A stretch of 64,000 nt of DNA from Streptomyces sp. AC550_RSS872 (GCF_019049285.1 NZ_JAGMUL010000196.1:93349-157348), one strand, 5' to 3'; counted from the first letter of the stretch, positions 9,691-19,108 are shown. Notes: generated from the letters alone by a model not told the origin. Numbers and translations: made by a program.

Positions 9691-10045
9691 GACTTCACCA
9701 CGGTGTCCGCCATGGCGCACGACGAGGGGATCTCCTACAACCGGATCGCGGAGGCGTGCGCGCTCAAGTCCGAGCGAGTCAGCCAGATCGCCCGGGGCGC
9801 TGCGGCTGTCACCGCGCTGGCAACTGTCGAGCGAATCTCCGGCGGTCTGCGCATTCCCGGTGCCCTCCTGGGGCTCGCTGCGCAACCCTGGGAGGACACC
9901 GCCGCCCTCGGCACGGAGTCCGACCATGGAGATGACTCGATGAAGCGCCGCAACATGCTGCGTGGCGCGCTCCCCGCCGGCCTCACCGCCCCGGCACTCG
10001 CCGCGCTCACTGCCGCCCGGACCGACGTCGACCAGACCCCGAAAC
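9679..10045 (+). pseudogene. XRE-family regulator remnant fused to the MFS scrap
   Basis: The frame starting around GTG 9679 encodes a helix-turn-helix-like stretch (I-A-E-A-C-A-L-K-S-E-R-V-S-Q-I-A-R-G), then G-L-R-I-P-G-A-L-L-G-L and M-K-R-R-N-M-L-R-G-A-L. This order is typical of the N-terminal third of Streptomyces XRE/TPR regulators. After about 10045 the similarity stops. The expected TPR region is absent and the 5' side runs straight into MFS sequence, so this is a deletion-fusion remnant. Confidence 0.6.
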
Positions 10046-10239
10046 GGACGCCACGCCTTGGGCGTCGGACCTTCCCGTCTGGAAGGCCGCGCGATCCCCT
10101 CGTGCTGAAGAACCACCGGAGGGGACCGCACCAACTCCCGCCCAGCCACACCGTGCTGGGCGGGAGCCCCGTTATCTTCTTCGCGGTCCTGCAAGAGGGC
10201 CGCTGGCCTCCGGGCCCGGCATGACTCTTGCCCCCTGTC

Positions 10240-11490
10240 GGCGGGATGACCTGGGGGGTGGTGTCACCGGGTCCGAGGGGTGCCGTCGGAGACGCTGATC
10301 AGAGGTCCGACCGCCGCCTGGCCGGGCGCAGTGCCTGGCCGTTCGCGGGTGGTAGGTCTGCATAACGTGGATGCGCGAGAACGGCCCCGACCGCCGGGGA
10401 CGGCACGTATCGACGCATGTGGGGGCATGGTGATCAGCATCGACGAGGTGGGCGTCTTCCTGGGCTTGGACGTCGGCAAGCCGGACGCATCACGGCCACG
10501 GCCTGAGCCCGGCCGGGAAGACGGTGTTCGACAAGCCGCTGCCGAACAGCGAACTGAAGCTGCGAGCCGTCTTTGACAAGCTCACCGCCAAGTTCGGCAC
10601 CGTCCTGGTGGTCGTGGACCAGCCCGCCTCCATCGGCGCCCTCCCACTGACCGTCGCCCGGGACGCCGGCTGCCAGGTCGCCTACCTGCCCGGCCTGGCG
10701 ATGCGACGGATCGCCGACCTCTACCCCGGCGAGGCCAAGACCGACGCGAAGGACGCCGTGGTCATTGCGGATGCTGCCCGCACCACGCCCCACACCCTGC
10801 GCACCCTCGACCTGACCGACGAGGTCACAGCGGAGCTGACCATGCTGGCCGGCTTCGACCAGGACCTCGCCGGCGAGGCCAACCGCACCTCCAACCGCAC
10901 CCGCGGCCTGCTCACCCAGTTCCACCCCAGTCTGGAGCGCGTCCTCGGCCCGCGCCTGGACCATCCGGCAGTGACCTGGCTCCTCGAGCGCTACGGATCC
11001 CCGCAAGCACTCCGCAAAGCGGGCCGCCGCAAGCTGGTCGAGGTCCTCCGGCCCCGAGCGCCGCGCATGGCCGAGGCACTGCTGGAGGCCCACCCTCTTT
11101 CCCAGGTCCTGACCTCGATGCCCGGCATCGGAGTCAGGACCGCCGCAGTCCTCCTGGCCACCGTCGGCGACGGCAGCTTTCCCACCGCCGCCCACCTGGC
11201 CTCCTACGCCGGCCTCGCCCCGGCAACCCGGCAGTCCGGCACGACAATCCATGGCGAGCACGCCCCCAGAGGCGGCAACCGGCAGCTGAAACGAGCGATG
11301 TTCCTCTCCGCATTCGCAGCCCTCACGATCCCGCCTCCCGGACCTACCACGACCGCTGCCGAGCCCGCGGCAAAACCCACACCCAGACCCTCCTCCGCCT
11401 CGCCCGCCACCGCATCAGCGTCCTGTTCGCCATGCTCCGCGACGGAACCTTCCACGAACCGAGGAGCCCCCCGACTCGCTTGACGAAGGA
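10240..11490 (+). mobile_element. IS110-family insertion sequence, decayed
   Basis: An IS110-type DEDD recombinase gene preceded by about 190 bp of non-coding, palindrome-containing DNA. IS110-group elements carry a non-coding end before the recombinase from which a bridge RNA is transcribed, and the 10240-10426 stretch sits where that would be. IS110 elements lack terminal inverted repeats, so these borders are estimates. Confidence 0.5.
10427..11483 (+). pseudogene. IS110-family transposase, frameshifted
   Basis: Starts M-V-I-S-I-D-E-V-G-V-F-L-G-L-D-V-G-K at 10427. A one-base shift near 10488 moves to the frame reading H-H-G-H-G-L-S-P-A-G-K-T-V-F-D-K. The core then follows with A-K-T-D-A-K-D-A-V-V-I-A-D-A-A-R and the C-terminal transposase_20 region (M-P-G-I-G-V-R-T-A, H-L-A-S-Y-A-G-L-A-P). 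A second shift near 11330 moves the end to the frame containing L-L-R-L-A-R-H-R-I-S-V-L-F-A-M-L. At least two indels make it inactive as read. A TGA at 11481 ends the main frame. Confidence 0.85.
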
Positions 11491-11711
11491 CATAGAGGCA
11501 CCCCCGCCCCTTCCTGTGCCCGAGCCGGCAGCGGCGCCCCGATCTCGGCGACGAACGCCCGCAGGGCGCCGTTGGCGGCGTACTCCACGCCGGCTCGCGG
11601 GCGCCCGCATGTACCGGATCCTGCTGGAGGACGGCCGCGCGGTTGGCGCATTCTCCCAACGGTCGTTGCAGATTCGGATCGCTACTTGCGGGTTCCCTAT
11701 CGAGTCCGATT

Positions 11712-11760
11712 CTTTATGTGTCGATCGATTGACGGTCGTGTTGCACATGAAACACACTGC
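11712..11760 (+). promoter_or_regulatory. Putative promoter of the aromatic-acid transporter, similar to the salicylate operon promoter
   Basis: TTGACG at 11729-11734, 18-nt spacer, CACACT at 11753-11758. The block beginning CTTT at 11712 aligns without gaps to 15421-15469 upstream of the salicylate operon, with about 30 of 48 positions identical by eye, including TTGACG and the same spacing. It also contains G-T-G-T-T and A-A-C-A-C half-sites 8 nt apart. The rest of 11491-11807 shows no gene. Confidence 0.45.
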
Positions 11761-11807
11761 CTCACATCTCACAGCCGATGCATGGCATACGCGAAGGAGG
11801 CAGCACG

Positions 11808-13121
11808 ATGAGATCCACATCCACGCGCATCGCTCGGCGCCCAGAGTTCTTGGTGACCGGCCTGTGCTTCGCAGTGATCGTTTTCGACGGATACGACCTG
11901 ATCGTCTACGGCGCCACAGTGCCGGCGCTGCTGCAGTACAAGGACTGGGGGCTGACCCCGGTACAGGCCGGCGTCATCGGGAGCTACGCCCTGATCGGCA
12001 TGCTGGTCGGTGCGCTGATCGCCGGTGCTGTGACCGACGTGGTCGGCCGCCGCAAGGTCATGCTGACCGGTGTCGGCTGGTTCTCGGCCGCCATGATGGG
12101 GTGCGCGCTCGCGCCCGACGCCACCTGGTTCGGCGCCTTCCGGCTGCTCGCCGGGATTGGGCTCGGCGGCGTCATGCCCACGGCCGTGGCCCTGACCGCC
12201 GAGTACTCGGACCCGGACCGCCGCAGCCGCAACAACGCGCTCATGTTCTCCGGCTACGCGGTGGGCGGCATCCTCGCCGCCGTCCTGGCCATGGCACTGC
12301 TGCCCGAACTCGGCTTCCGGTTCATGTACGCGATCGGCGCCGTTCCTCTGCTGATGCTGCCCCTCCTCCTGCGGTACGTGCCGGAATCGCTGGTGTTCCT
12401 GGTAGCCAAGGGGCGCCATGAGCAGGCCGCGCGGACCGCGGCCCGTCTGGGCGTCCCCGTCCCCGAGGCCGCTCCCGCCGCCGACGGCGCCCCGCGTCGG
12501 AAGAGCGGCCCCACCGCCCTGCTCGCCGGGCGCCACCTGGTGCCGGCCCTGCTGTTCGCGCTGACCAGCTTCTTCGGTCTGCTGCTGGTCTACGGGCTCA
12601 ACACCTGGCTCCCGCAGATCATGCGGAGCGCGGGTTACCCCCTGTCGAGTTCGCTGCTCTTCCTGCTGGTGATGAACCTTGGCGCGGTCATCGGATCGGT
12701 GCTCTTCGGGCCGCTGGGCGACCGGTACGGCATGAAGCCGGTCACCCTGCTCTCCTTCCTGGCCGCCGCCGTCTCGATGGCCCTGCTCAGCGTGGCCACC
12801 GCCGCGCCGCTGATGTACCTGCTCGTCGCCGTGGCCGGCTTCGGCACCATTGGCGCCCAGATCATGGTCCTCGGGTATGTCGCCATGCACTTCCCGGTGG
12901 AGATCCGGGCCACCGCGCTCGGCTGGACGCTCGGCATCGGCCGCTTCGGCGCCGTCGCGGGCCCGCTGTTCGGCGGCTTCCTGCTGTCCTCCGGCGTCAG
13001 CACGGACTGGAACTTCTACGCCTTCGCCCTCCCCGCCGCGCTCGCCACCGCCGTCGTACTGCTGCTGCCGGGGCGGGCCGCTGCGCCCGTCCCCGCCCAG
13101 ATGGAGGTCAGTACCACATGA
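11808..13121 (+). CDS. MFS transporter, aromatic acid:H+ symporter (AAHS) family
   Basis: A 437-residue, 12-helix major facilitator. The D-G-Y-D-L-I-V-Y-G motif in helix 1 and G-x-x-x-D-x-x-G-R-R-K loop between helices 2 and 3 (V-T-D-V-V-G-R-R-K) mark the AAHS branch, which imports benzoate-type acids (BenK, PcaK). A strong AAGGAGG at 11794-11800 selects ATG 11808 rather than the in-frame ATG at 11778. The nearby salicylate/gentisate operon and the similar promoter suggest it imports salicylate or gentisate. The next reading frame (13118) overlaps its stop but is broken. Confidence 0.88.
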   Translation: MRSTSTRIARRPEFLVTGLCFAVIVFDGYDLIVYGATVPALLQYKDWGLTPVQAGVIGSYALIGMLVGALIAGAVTDVVGRRKVMLTGVGWFSAAMMGCALAPDATWFGAFRLLAGIGLGGVMPTAVALTAEYSDPDRRSRNNALMFSGYAVGGILAAVLAMALLPELGFRFMYAIGAVPLLMLPLLLRYVPESLVFLVAKGRHEQAARTAARLGVPVPEAAPAADGAPRRKSGPTALLAGRHLVPALLFALTSFFGLLLVYGLNTWLPQIMRSAGYPLSSSLLFLLVMNLGAVIGSVLFGPLGDRYGMKPVTLLSFLAAAVSMALLSVATAAPLMYLLVAVAGFGTIGAQIMVLGYVAMHFPVEIRATALGWTLGIGRFGAVAGPLFGGFLLSSGVSTDWNFYAFALPAALATAVVLLLPGRAAAPVPAQMEVSTT

Positions 13122-14437
13122 GGAACTGATCGAGGTGGACGCTGTGCTGCCTGACCCTCGCCGCCGTGGCTCTGTCCACGGCGGCGGCCGGAGTGCCGGC
13201 CGCCACGGCCGCGGAGGACACGTCGTCAGTACGGGCCTGGCCCGGCTCGGAGATTGCGCATCCGCCACTTCGAACTGGCGCAGGGACGCAGGCAGCCGGG
13301 CGACCCGGGCGCGCCGCCGACCGGCACGTTCACCCAGCAGGGCGGACTGAACCTGAACCTGACCGACTCCTCGGAGCTCAGCAGCCAGTTCGGCTGGGCG
13401 TGCCGCGAGGACTGCGTGCCGGACCTGGGGGCGGCTCCAGCGGTACCTGATCCATGTGCCGGACGCCCCCGCGCCGACGGGGGCTACGCCTCACTCACCT
13501 GGCTGCCCGGCTACGCGCTGACCCCGAACGAACAAGTGGCCGGTAAGAAGGACCTGTTCCACGCGGTGGGCGACCGCCCGGACGCGCAAACGGCGGTGAT
13601 CGCCATCGACGGGCGCGGCAACGACGGCTGGTCCTACGGGCAGTCCGGGGCGAGCACGTTCGAGACGATGGCCGACGCGGCCCGCCACTAAAAGCTCGAC
13701 GCCACGCGCCGTGTCATCAGCGGCTTCTCCAGCGGCGGCTACAGCGCGAACAAGCTGGCCCTGCAGTTCCCGGAGGTCTTCAGCAAGGCGTTCGTCTGCG
13801 ACGACCTCGACCGGGCGCCCCGCCGGTGGACTCCATCACCCAGCACGAGCCCGGCTCCAAGCTCACCCCGCTGCTGCCGTCCCGACGCGACCAGCCGGTC
13901 ATGGAGTGGGCCGGCGCCAACGACGACTTCATTCCGTACGTCATCACCCGTGAACGGGCCGACGCCTACGCCGGGAGTGACGTACGTGCGCAACCCGCTG
14001 ATGGACGATGCCCGGTTCGGTCTGGTCGGCGACCGCTCCTACTGGCTCTCCGGTATCAACACCCGTGGCACGGACGGTTCGCTGGGCACGATCGACGTGT
14101 TCTCGAAGGGCTTCGGGGTGACCGATCCGACCGCGCAGGCACAGAAGACGACCGTCGGCACCACGGACGGCACCGTCTGTCCGGTCAACCCGTACCTGCG
14201 GGAGTACCGGCACCTGCCGGCTCCGCCGAGCGCGACGAAGGCGAACGAACTCGTCATCGACGCGAAGAACATCGGCGCCGTGACCATCGACCCGAAGCAG
14301 GCCAGGTCGACTGAAAGGCCAAGCTGCGGGTGACGAGCGACGGCCCGGTGAAGGTCACGCTCATCGGGTGCGGTGCGGCACGGGAGTTCGGGGCCGGGAC
14401 GACCGTCCTGGACCTGGTGGGCCTGCCGCTGCTGTAG
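13118..14437 (+). pseudogene. Secreted alpha/beta-hydrolase-like protein, multiply disrupted
   Basis: ATG 13118 overlaps the transporter stop but hits TGA after three codons. The following frame gives a signal peptide (R-W-T-L-C-C-L-T-L-A-A-V-A-L-S). Downstream frames give recognisable pieces: a serine-hydrolase elbow G-F-S-S-G-G-Y-S near 13725, V-M-E-W-A-G-A-N-D-D-F near 13905, Y-V-R-N-P-L-M-D-D-A-R-F-G near 13985, and a C-terminus ending L-V-G-L-P-L-L at the TAG of 14435-14437. Stops and several indels separate them. It looks like a family of large secreted Streptomyces hydrolases of unknown substrate. Confidence 0.75.
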
Positions 14438-14451
14438 CGCGCACATGCTTC

Positions 14452-14485
14452 AGGCCCGCCGCCGTGTGACACGGTGGCGGGGCCT
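14452..14485. terminator. Bidirectional terminator hairpin
   Basis: AGGCCCGCCGCCGTG pairs with CACGGTGGCGGGGCCT around a 3-nt loop (one bulge), giving a long GC stem. It lies 11 bp after the end of the pseudogene on the plus strand and 11 bp after the stop of the paaX-like gene on the minus strand. Confidence 0.8.
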
Positions 14486-14496
14486 CGGTGTGTGCG

Positions 14497-15312
14497 TCAG
14501 GTGCGGCCGGCCGGGCGCGAGTCGGCCACTTCGTCATAGAACCGCTCGGCCGCGGGCCCGAGGAGTTCGTGGGCCTCCAGGAACATCTCGTGCGCCTCGT
14601 GGCCCACCCAGCCCGCTGGGAGGAGTTCGGTCGGCAGGTCGGGGTCGCGGAAGGGGAACTTGCGGTAGTCGTACGTGAGTTTCATGCGCTCGACCAGCGC
14701 TTCCTCAGGGCTGAGGTGCCCGTTCCGATACGACGGCATCCGGACGCGGTAGGTGCGCAGCAGCTCCCGGTAGTCCTCGTTCAGCGCGTCCAGATCCCAG
14801 CACCGCGCAGCCATGGCGCGGTCGACCGGCAGTCCGGGCGACTCGCAGCGCAGGGTGTCGAGTCGCACCGCCGGCTCGTCGGCGAACTTCTCGCGCACCT
14901 GCCTGACCCGGTCGTGCGGCGCGACGTACGTGGAGGGGGCGAGCGGGCCGAAGCCCAGCCATGCCAGCTCCTTGCGGATGCGGTCGCGTACGCCGCGCTC
15001 GGTCTCGGGCACCGAGTAGATCACCATGTGCCAGTGCCGGTCCCAGTCGCCCGGTGCCCGGTCGAAGATACGCAAGCGGCCCTCGTCCAGCATTTGGAGG
15101 CTGCGTGTGTTGAGCGCGTAGAGCGTCTCCCTGCCCTCGCGCCGGACGTCGAACCAGCCCTCCTTGCGCAGCCGCGCCAGCACCACCCGCACGGTGCTGT
15201 CGCCCACGCCGAAGCTCCCCATCAGCGTGCTGAGGGTGCGCAGCCGGGCGGCGCCGCCGCGGTAGCGGACGTAGTCGCCGTAGAGGTCGAAGACGATTGA
15301 ACGAGGCTTCAC
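14497..15312 (-). CDS. PaaX-family transcriptional repressor
   Basis: A 271-residue regulator. The N-terminal winged helix (about residues 5-65, with R-T-L-S-T-L-M-G-S-F-G-V-G-D-S-T-V-R-V-V-L-A-R-L) is followed by the PaaX central domain with W-H-M-V-I-Y-S-V-P-E and a C-terminal domain containing R-C-W-D-L-D-A-L-N. E. coli PaaX represses phenylacetate genes and is released by the CoA-thioester intermediate. This gene is divergent from a salicylyl-CoA pathway operon, so salicylyl-CoA or gentisyl-CoA is an attractive but inferred inducer. The gap of about 200 bp to the operon start contains the promoter and palindrome listed next. Confidence 0.87.
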   Translation of the reverse strand: MKPRSIVFDLYGDYVRYRGGAARLRTLSTLMGSFGVGDSTVRVVLARLRKEGWFDVRREGRETLYALNTRSLQMLDEGRLRIFDRAPGDWDRHWHMVIYSVPETERGVRDRIRKELAWLGFGPLAPSTYVAPHDRVRQVREKFADEPAVRLDTLRCESPGLPVDRAMAARCWDLDALNEDYRELLRTYRVRMPSYRNGHLSPEEALVERMKLTYDYRKFPFRDPDLPTELLPAGWVGHEAHEMFLEAHELLGPAAERFYDEVADSRPAGRT

Positions 15313-15420
15313 GGAACCGACTATGTCACACGGGCGGCCGTGCGGAAGATGCGTTTTCCGGTTCTGGCTGATTCTGCCTCCCCGCTTCTTTGCAGGTGGG
15401 AGAGCGGTTAGGGCGCATGC

Positions 15421-15469
15421 CTTTGTGTTTCAAATCGTTGACGTCCGTATGCTTAGTGACACATACTGT
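15421..15469 (+). promoter_or_regulatory. Promoter and palindromic operator of the salicylate operon
   Basis: TTGACG (15438-15443), 18-nt spacer, CATACT (15462-15467). A palindrome with arms GTATG (15447-15451) and CATAC (15462-15466) covers the spacer and -10 box, where a bound repressor would block RNA polymerase. The divergent PaaX-like protein is the obvious candidate. The block resembles 11712-11760 upstream of the transporter. Confidence 0.6.
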
Positions 15470-15515
15470 TGGCGGGCGTGAGCCCGTGCCCGTTCTCGAT
15501 GTGGAGGCAGGAGCC

Positions 15516-17048
15516 ATGGTTTCTCGGATCGCTTGCGTGGGAGGCGGCCCCGGTGGGCTGTTCTTCGCGGCGCTGATCAAGCAGGCCGATCCGTCGGTCG
15601 AGGTGACGGTCTTCGAGCGGAATCGCCCGGAGGACACCTTCGGTTTCGGGGTGGTGTTTTCGGACGCGACGCTGGCCGCCATCCACGCGGCCGACCCGGT
15701 CCTGCGTACCGGTCTCGCCGAGCACGGCCGGCACTGGGACGACATCGAGGTACGGCTGAAGGGGCAGCGCGTCCACTGCGGCGGCAACGGCATGGCCGCG
15801 ATCACCCGCAAGACCCTGCTCCAGCTGCTGCACCAGCGGGCCATGGAGGTCGGCGTCGAGCTGCGGTTCAGCACCGAGATCCCGGCCGACCCCGCACAGC
15901 TCGCCGACTACGACCTGATCGTCGCCGCCGACGGAGCGAATTCCCGCTTCCGCGACCGGTTCGCGGACGTACTCGCGCCGGAGGCGGAGGTCGCGACCGC
16001 CAAGTTCATCTGGTTCGGGACCAGTTACCTCTTCGACGGGCTCACCTTCGTGCATGAGCACGGCCCGCACGGCACCTTCGCCGTGCACGGCTACCCGATC
16101 AGCGACGAGGTCAGCACCTTCATCGTGGAGACGGACGAGGAGTCCTGGCGGCGGGCGGGCCTAGACGAGTTCGACACCGCGCAGCCGCCCGGCCCGAGCG
16201 ACGAGAAGAGCAAGCAGTACCTGGAGAAGCTCTTCGCCGAGCAGATCGACGGACACGAACTCCTCGTCAACAACTCCCGCTGGGGCAACTTCCGTACCCG
16301 GCGCACCCGGCGCTGGCACAGCGGCAACGTGGTCCTGCTCGGCGACGCCGCGCACACCGCGCACTTCTCCGTGGGCTCCGGCACCAAGATGGCCCTGGAG
16401 GACGCCATCGCGCTCGCCGATAGCCTGATCGCGCACCGGGACGACCTGCCGGCCGCACTGGAGGCGTACGAGGCGGCGCGGCAGCCTTCGGTGGCGAAGA
16501 TCCAGGACTCCGCGCGGCCGAGCCTGTCCTGGTGGGAGCAGTTCGGGCGCTATCACGACGCGTTCGAGCCGACGCCGTTCGCCTTCCACTTCATGTCGCG
16601 CAGTATCGGCAAGGAGCGGATCGCACGGCGTGATCCGGAGTTCGTCGCGCGGGTGCAAGACGACTGGCGTGCGGGGCATGAGGGGCGGGCGCCCCTGGAC
16701 ACGCCGCTGACGGTCGGTGGGCGGAGTTTCGCCGGACGCCGCGTGAGTGCGCAGGAGATCGAGGGCCTGCGGAAAGACGAGGGCTGCCTGTGGCTTACCG
16801 CGCCGGACACGGAGGCGGGACTGCCCGAGGTGTACGGCCGCCTGGCCGACGAGGCGCCCGTGGAGCTGGTCGCCGTCCACGGCGGAAGCCCGCTCACCCG
16901 GTCGCTGGTCGCGGAGCAGGCCCGGCTGGTGCACGGAGTGCCCGCGCTGATCGTGGAGGACGGCATGGACGACGACCGCGCCGAGACGCTGCTGCTGTCG
17001 GGGCGGGCCGACCTGGTGGGCTCTACGGACCTGGAGGCCGGCGCATGA
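15516..17048 (+). CDS. sdgC: Salicylyl-CoA 5-hydroxylase-type FAD monooxygenase
   Basis: A 510-residue FAD-dependent aromatic hydroxylase of the salicylyl-CoA/anthraniloyl-CoA branch. FAD-binding G-G-G-P-G-G sits at residues 9-14, and the second flavin motif L-L-G-D-A-A-H-T-A near residue 275. In Streptomyces sp. WA46, SdgC hydroxylates salicylyl-CoA to gentisyl-CoA with NADH; the matching gene set here supports the same role. A GGAGG-rich site precedes ATG 15516, and in-frame upstream codons lie inside the promoter. Its TGA overlaps the next ATG (ATGA, 17045-17048), so the operon is translationally coupled. The C-terminal extension past residue 400 fits this subfamily. Confidence 0.87.
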   Translation: MVSRIACVGGGPGGLFFAALIKQADPSVEVTVFERNRPEDTFGFGVVFSDATLAAIHAADPVLRTGLAEHGRHWDDIEVRLKGQRVHCGGNGMAAITRKTLLQLLHQRAMEVGVELRFSTEIPADPAQLADYDLIVAADGANSRFRDRFADVLAPEAEVATAKFIWFGTSYLFDGLTFVHEHGPHGTFAVHGYPISDEVSTFIVETDEESWRRAGLDEFDTAQPPGPSDEKSKQYLEKLFAEQIDGHELLVNNSRWGNFRTRRTRRWHSGNVVLLGDAAHTAHFSVGSGTKMALEDAIALADSLIAHRDDLPAALEAYEAARQPSVAKIQDSARPSLSWWEQFGRYHDAFEPTPFAFHFMSRSIGKERIARRDPEFVARVQDDWRAGHEGRAPLDTPLTVGGRSFAGRRVSAQEIEGLRKDEGCLWLTAPDTEAGLPEVYGRLADEAPVELVAVHGGSPLTRSLVAEQARLVHGVPALIVEDGMDDDRAETLLLSGRADLVGSTDLEAGA

Positions 17049-19108
17049 CCACTGACCTGACCCCACTCTTCGCTCCCGAGGGCGTCGTCGTGATCGGCGC
17101 CTCGCGGCAGAGCGGCAAGCTGGGCGCCTCCATGGCCCGTTCGCTGGCCGCCTTCCCCGGCGCTCTCGCGCTCGTCAACGCGCGCCGCCCGGAACCCGGC
17201 GAGGGCGTGTACGCCTCGGTCACCGAAGCCGCCGCGCACACCGATGCACGGCTCGACCTGGCCGTTCTGTGCGTGCCGGCCTCCGGCTGCGCGGACGCGC
17301 TGGCCGAGGCGGCCGCCGCGGGCTGCCGTACGGCGCTGGTCTGCGCCGGCGGTTTCGGCGAGGCGGGCCCGGAGGGCGAACAGTACGCCGACGCGCTGCG
17401 CCGGGCCGCCGCGGAGACCGGGATCCGGCTGCTCGGCCCCAACACCTCCGGCTTCTTCGCGCCCCACCTGGGGCTGACGGCCAGCTTCGTCCCCGCGGCG
17501 GGGCAGCTCCCGGCCGGGGAGATCGCGGTGGTCGCGGCCAGCGGCGGCGTCAACCACGCGCTCGCCTTCGACCTGGCCGACGCGGGCAACGGGATCAGCC
17601 TCGGCGTGGGCATCGGAGCGGGCCTCGACGTGAGTGCCGCGGACGTGCTGGAGCACCTCGCCGAGGACGGCCGTACGACGGCTGTGGCCCTGCATGTGGA
17701 GACGGTGCCCGACGGGCCGCGTCTGGTGGCCGCCGTACGCCGGGTCGCCGCCGTCAAGCCGGTCGTGGCGCTGGTCGTCGGCCGCAGCGACATCGGCGAC
17801 TTCGCCCGGTCGCACACTGGCGCCCTGGCCACCAGCTGGCGTACGACGCGGGCCGCGCTGCGGCAGGCCGGGGCGGTGATCGTGGACGACGAACGGGAAC
17901 TGGTGGACGCGCTCACCGCGCTCTCCCGGGTGCAGCTCCGCCCGAACCAGGACCCGGGGCTCGGCATCGTGACCGCCCAGGCGGGTCCGGGTCTCCTGCT
18001 GGCGGACCGGGCGGGCGCCGACGGCGTACGCACCCCGACACTCGCCGAGTCCACGCAGGAGACCCTGGGCGGGCTTCTGCCCCCACTGACCTACCAGCGC
18101 AACCCGGTCGACACCGGCCGGCCCGGCGAGACCTTCGCCCGCGTGCTCGGTACCACCGCCGACGATCCGGCCGTGGACCTGCTGGCCGTCTACGCCCTGA
18201 CCGAGCCCGACAGCGTCGACCTCGCCTCGGCCGCGCAGGACGCCGGCCTCGGCGCGGGCTTCCCGGCCGTGGTGGTCGTCGGCGGCCTCCACGAGGACGT
18301 CGCCGAGCAGCGGGCGCGGCTGCACAAGGCGGGCATCCCGGCGCTCACGGGGCCTTCCTCCGCCGCCAACGCCGTACGGGCGCTGGTGACGCATGCGCGG
18401 CAGGGAGCCCTGTCGGCCCCCGAGGAGGAGCTCCGCGCGGGCCATCGTGTGCCCGAAGGCCCCCTCGACGAGGATGCCGCCAAGACCTTCCTGGCCGACC
18501 TCGGGATCCGCACCCCCGACCGGGTCGCCTGCCGTGACCGCGCCGAGGCGCACTACGCGCTGCGCATGCTGGGCGGGCCGGTGGCGGTGAAGGTCCTCGA
18601 CGCCGAGATTCTGCACAAGACGGAGATCGGCGGGGTGCACCTTGGCGTCCGCACCCCCGCGGAGCTCGACGTGGCACTGGACGCCATCGGCTCCGACCGC
18701 CGCTACCTCGTCGAGTCGATGGCCCCGTCCGGCGTCGACCTCGTCCTCGGGGCGCGGCGGGACCCGGTCTTCGGGCCGGTCGTGCTGGTCGGGCTGGGCG
18801 GCACGGCCGCCGAGGCGCTCGCCGACGTGGCGATCCGGCTCGCCCCGCTGTCCGAGGCCGAGGCCGCGGCCATGCCGGACGAGCTGACCGCCCGTGCGCT
18901 GCTCGACGGCTGGCGCGGCGGGCCGGTGCTCGACCGCGCCGAGTTCGGCCGGGTCGCCGCCACGCTCGCCGCTGCCCTGGCCGCAAGCCCGGACACCGCC
19001 GAGATCGAGATCAACCCGCTGCGGCTCACCGCCGACGGGCTGATCGCGCTCGACGCCGTCATCGTCGACAGCACCACCGGTAGGGAGGACGACCATGCCC
19101 AGGTCTAG
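17045..19108 (+). CDS. sdgB: ADP-forming-type acyl-CoA synthetase (CoA-binding, ligase and ATP-grasp domains)
   Basis: A 687-residue protein of the acetyl-CoA synthetase (ADP-forming)/Pat-like family. In order: CoA-binding Rossmann domain (V-V-V-I-G-A-S-R near residue 15), succinyl-CoA-ligase-like domains (G-P-N-T-S-G-F and A-A-S-G-G-V-N-H-A; a phosphorylatable-His-type loop is expected but I could not fix it), and a C-terminal ATP-grasp domain (V-A-V-K-V-L-D, H-K-T-E-I-G-G-V-H, E-I-E-I-N-P-L-R). WA46 carries nine sdg genes including sdgB. I infer the correspondence from gene position and am not certain of it. Its exact step is unclear because SdgA alone was reported to make salicylyl-CoA. 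It overlaps the 3' end of sdgC. Confidence 0.75.
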   Translation: MTTDLTPLFAPEGVVVIGASRQSGKLGASMARSLAAFPGALALVNARRPEPGEGVYASVTEAAAHTDARLDLAVLCVPASGCADALAEAAAAGCRTALVCAGGFGEAGPEGEQYADALRRAAAETGIRLLGPNTSGFFAPHLGLTASFVPAAGQLPAGEIAVVAASGGVNHALAFDLADAGNGISLGVGIGAGLDVSAADVLEHLAEDGRTTAVALHVETVPDGPRLVAAVRRVAAVKPVVALVVGRSDIGDFARSHTGALATSWRTTRAALRQAGAVIVDDERELVDALTALSRVQLRPNQDPGLGIVTAQAGPGLLLADRAGADGVRTPTLAESTQETLGGLLPPLTYQRNPVDTGRPGETFARVLGTTADDPAVDLLAVYALTEPDSVDLASAAQDAGLGAGFPAVVVVGGLHEDVAEQRARLHKAGIPALTGPSSAANAVRALVTHARQGALSAPEEELRAGHRVPEGPLDEDAAKTFLADLGIRTPDRVACRDRAEAHYALRMLGGPVAVKVLDAEILHKTEIGGVHLGVRTPAELDVALDAIGSDRRYLVESMAPSGVDLVLGARRDPVFGPVVLVGLGGTAAEALADVAIRLAPLSEAEAAAMPDELTARALLDGWRGGPVLDRAEFGRVAATLAAALAASPDTAEIEINPLRLTADGLIALDAVIVDSTTGREDDHAQV

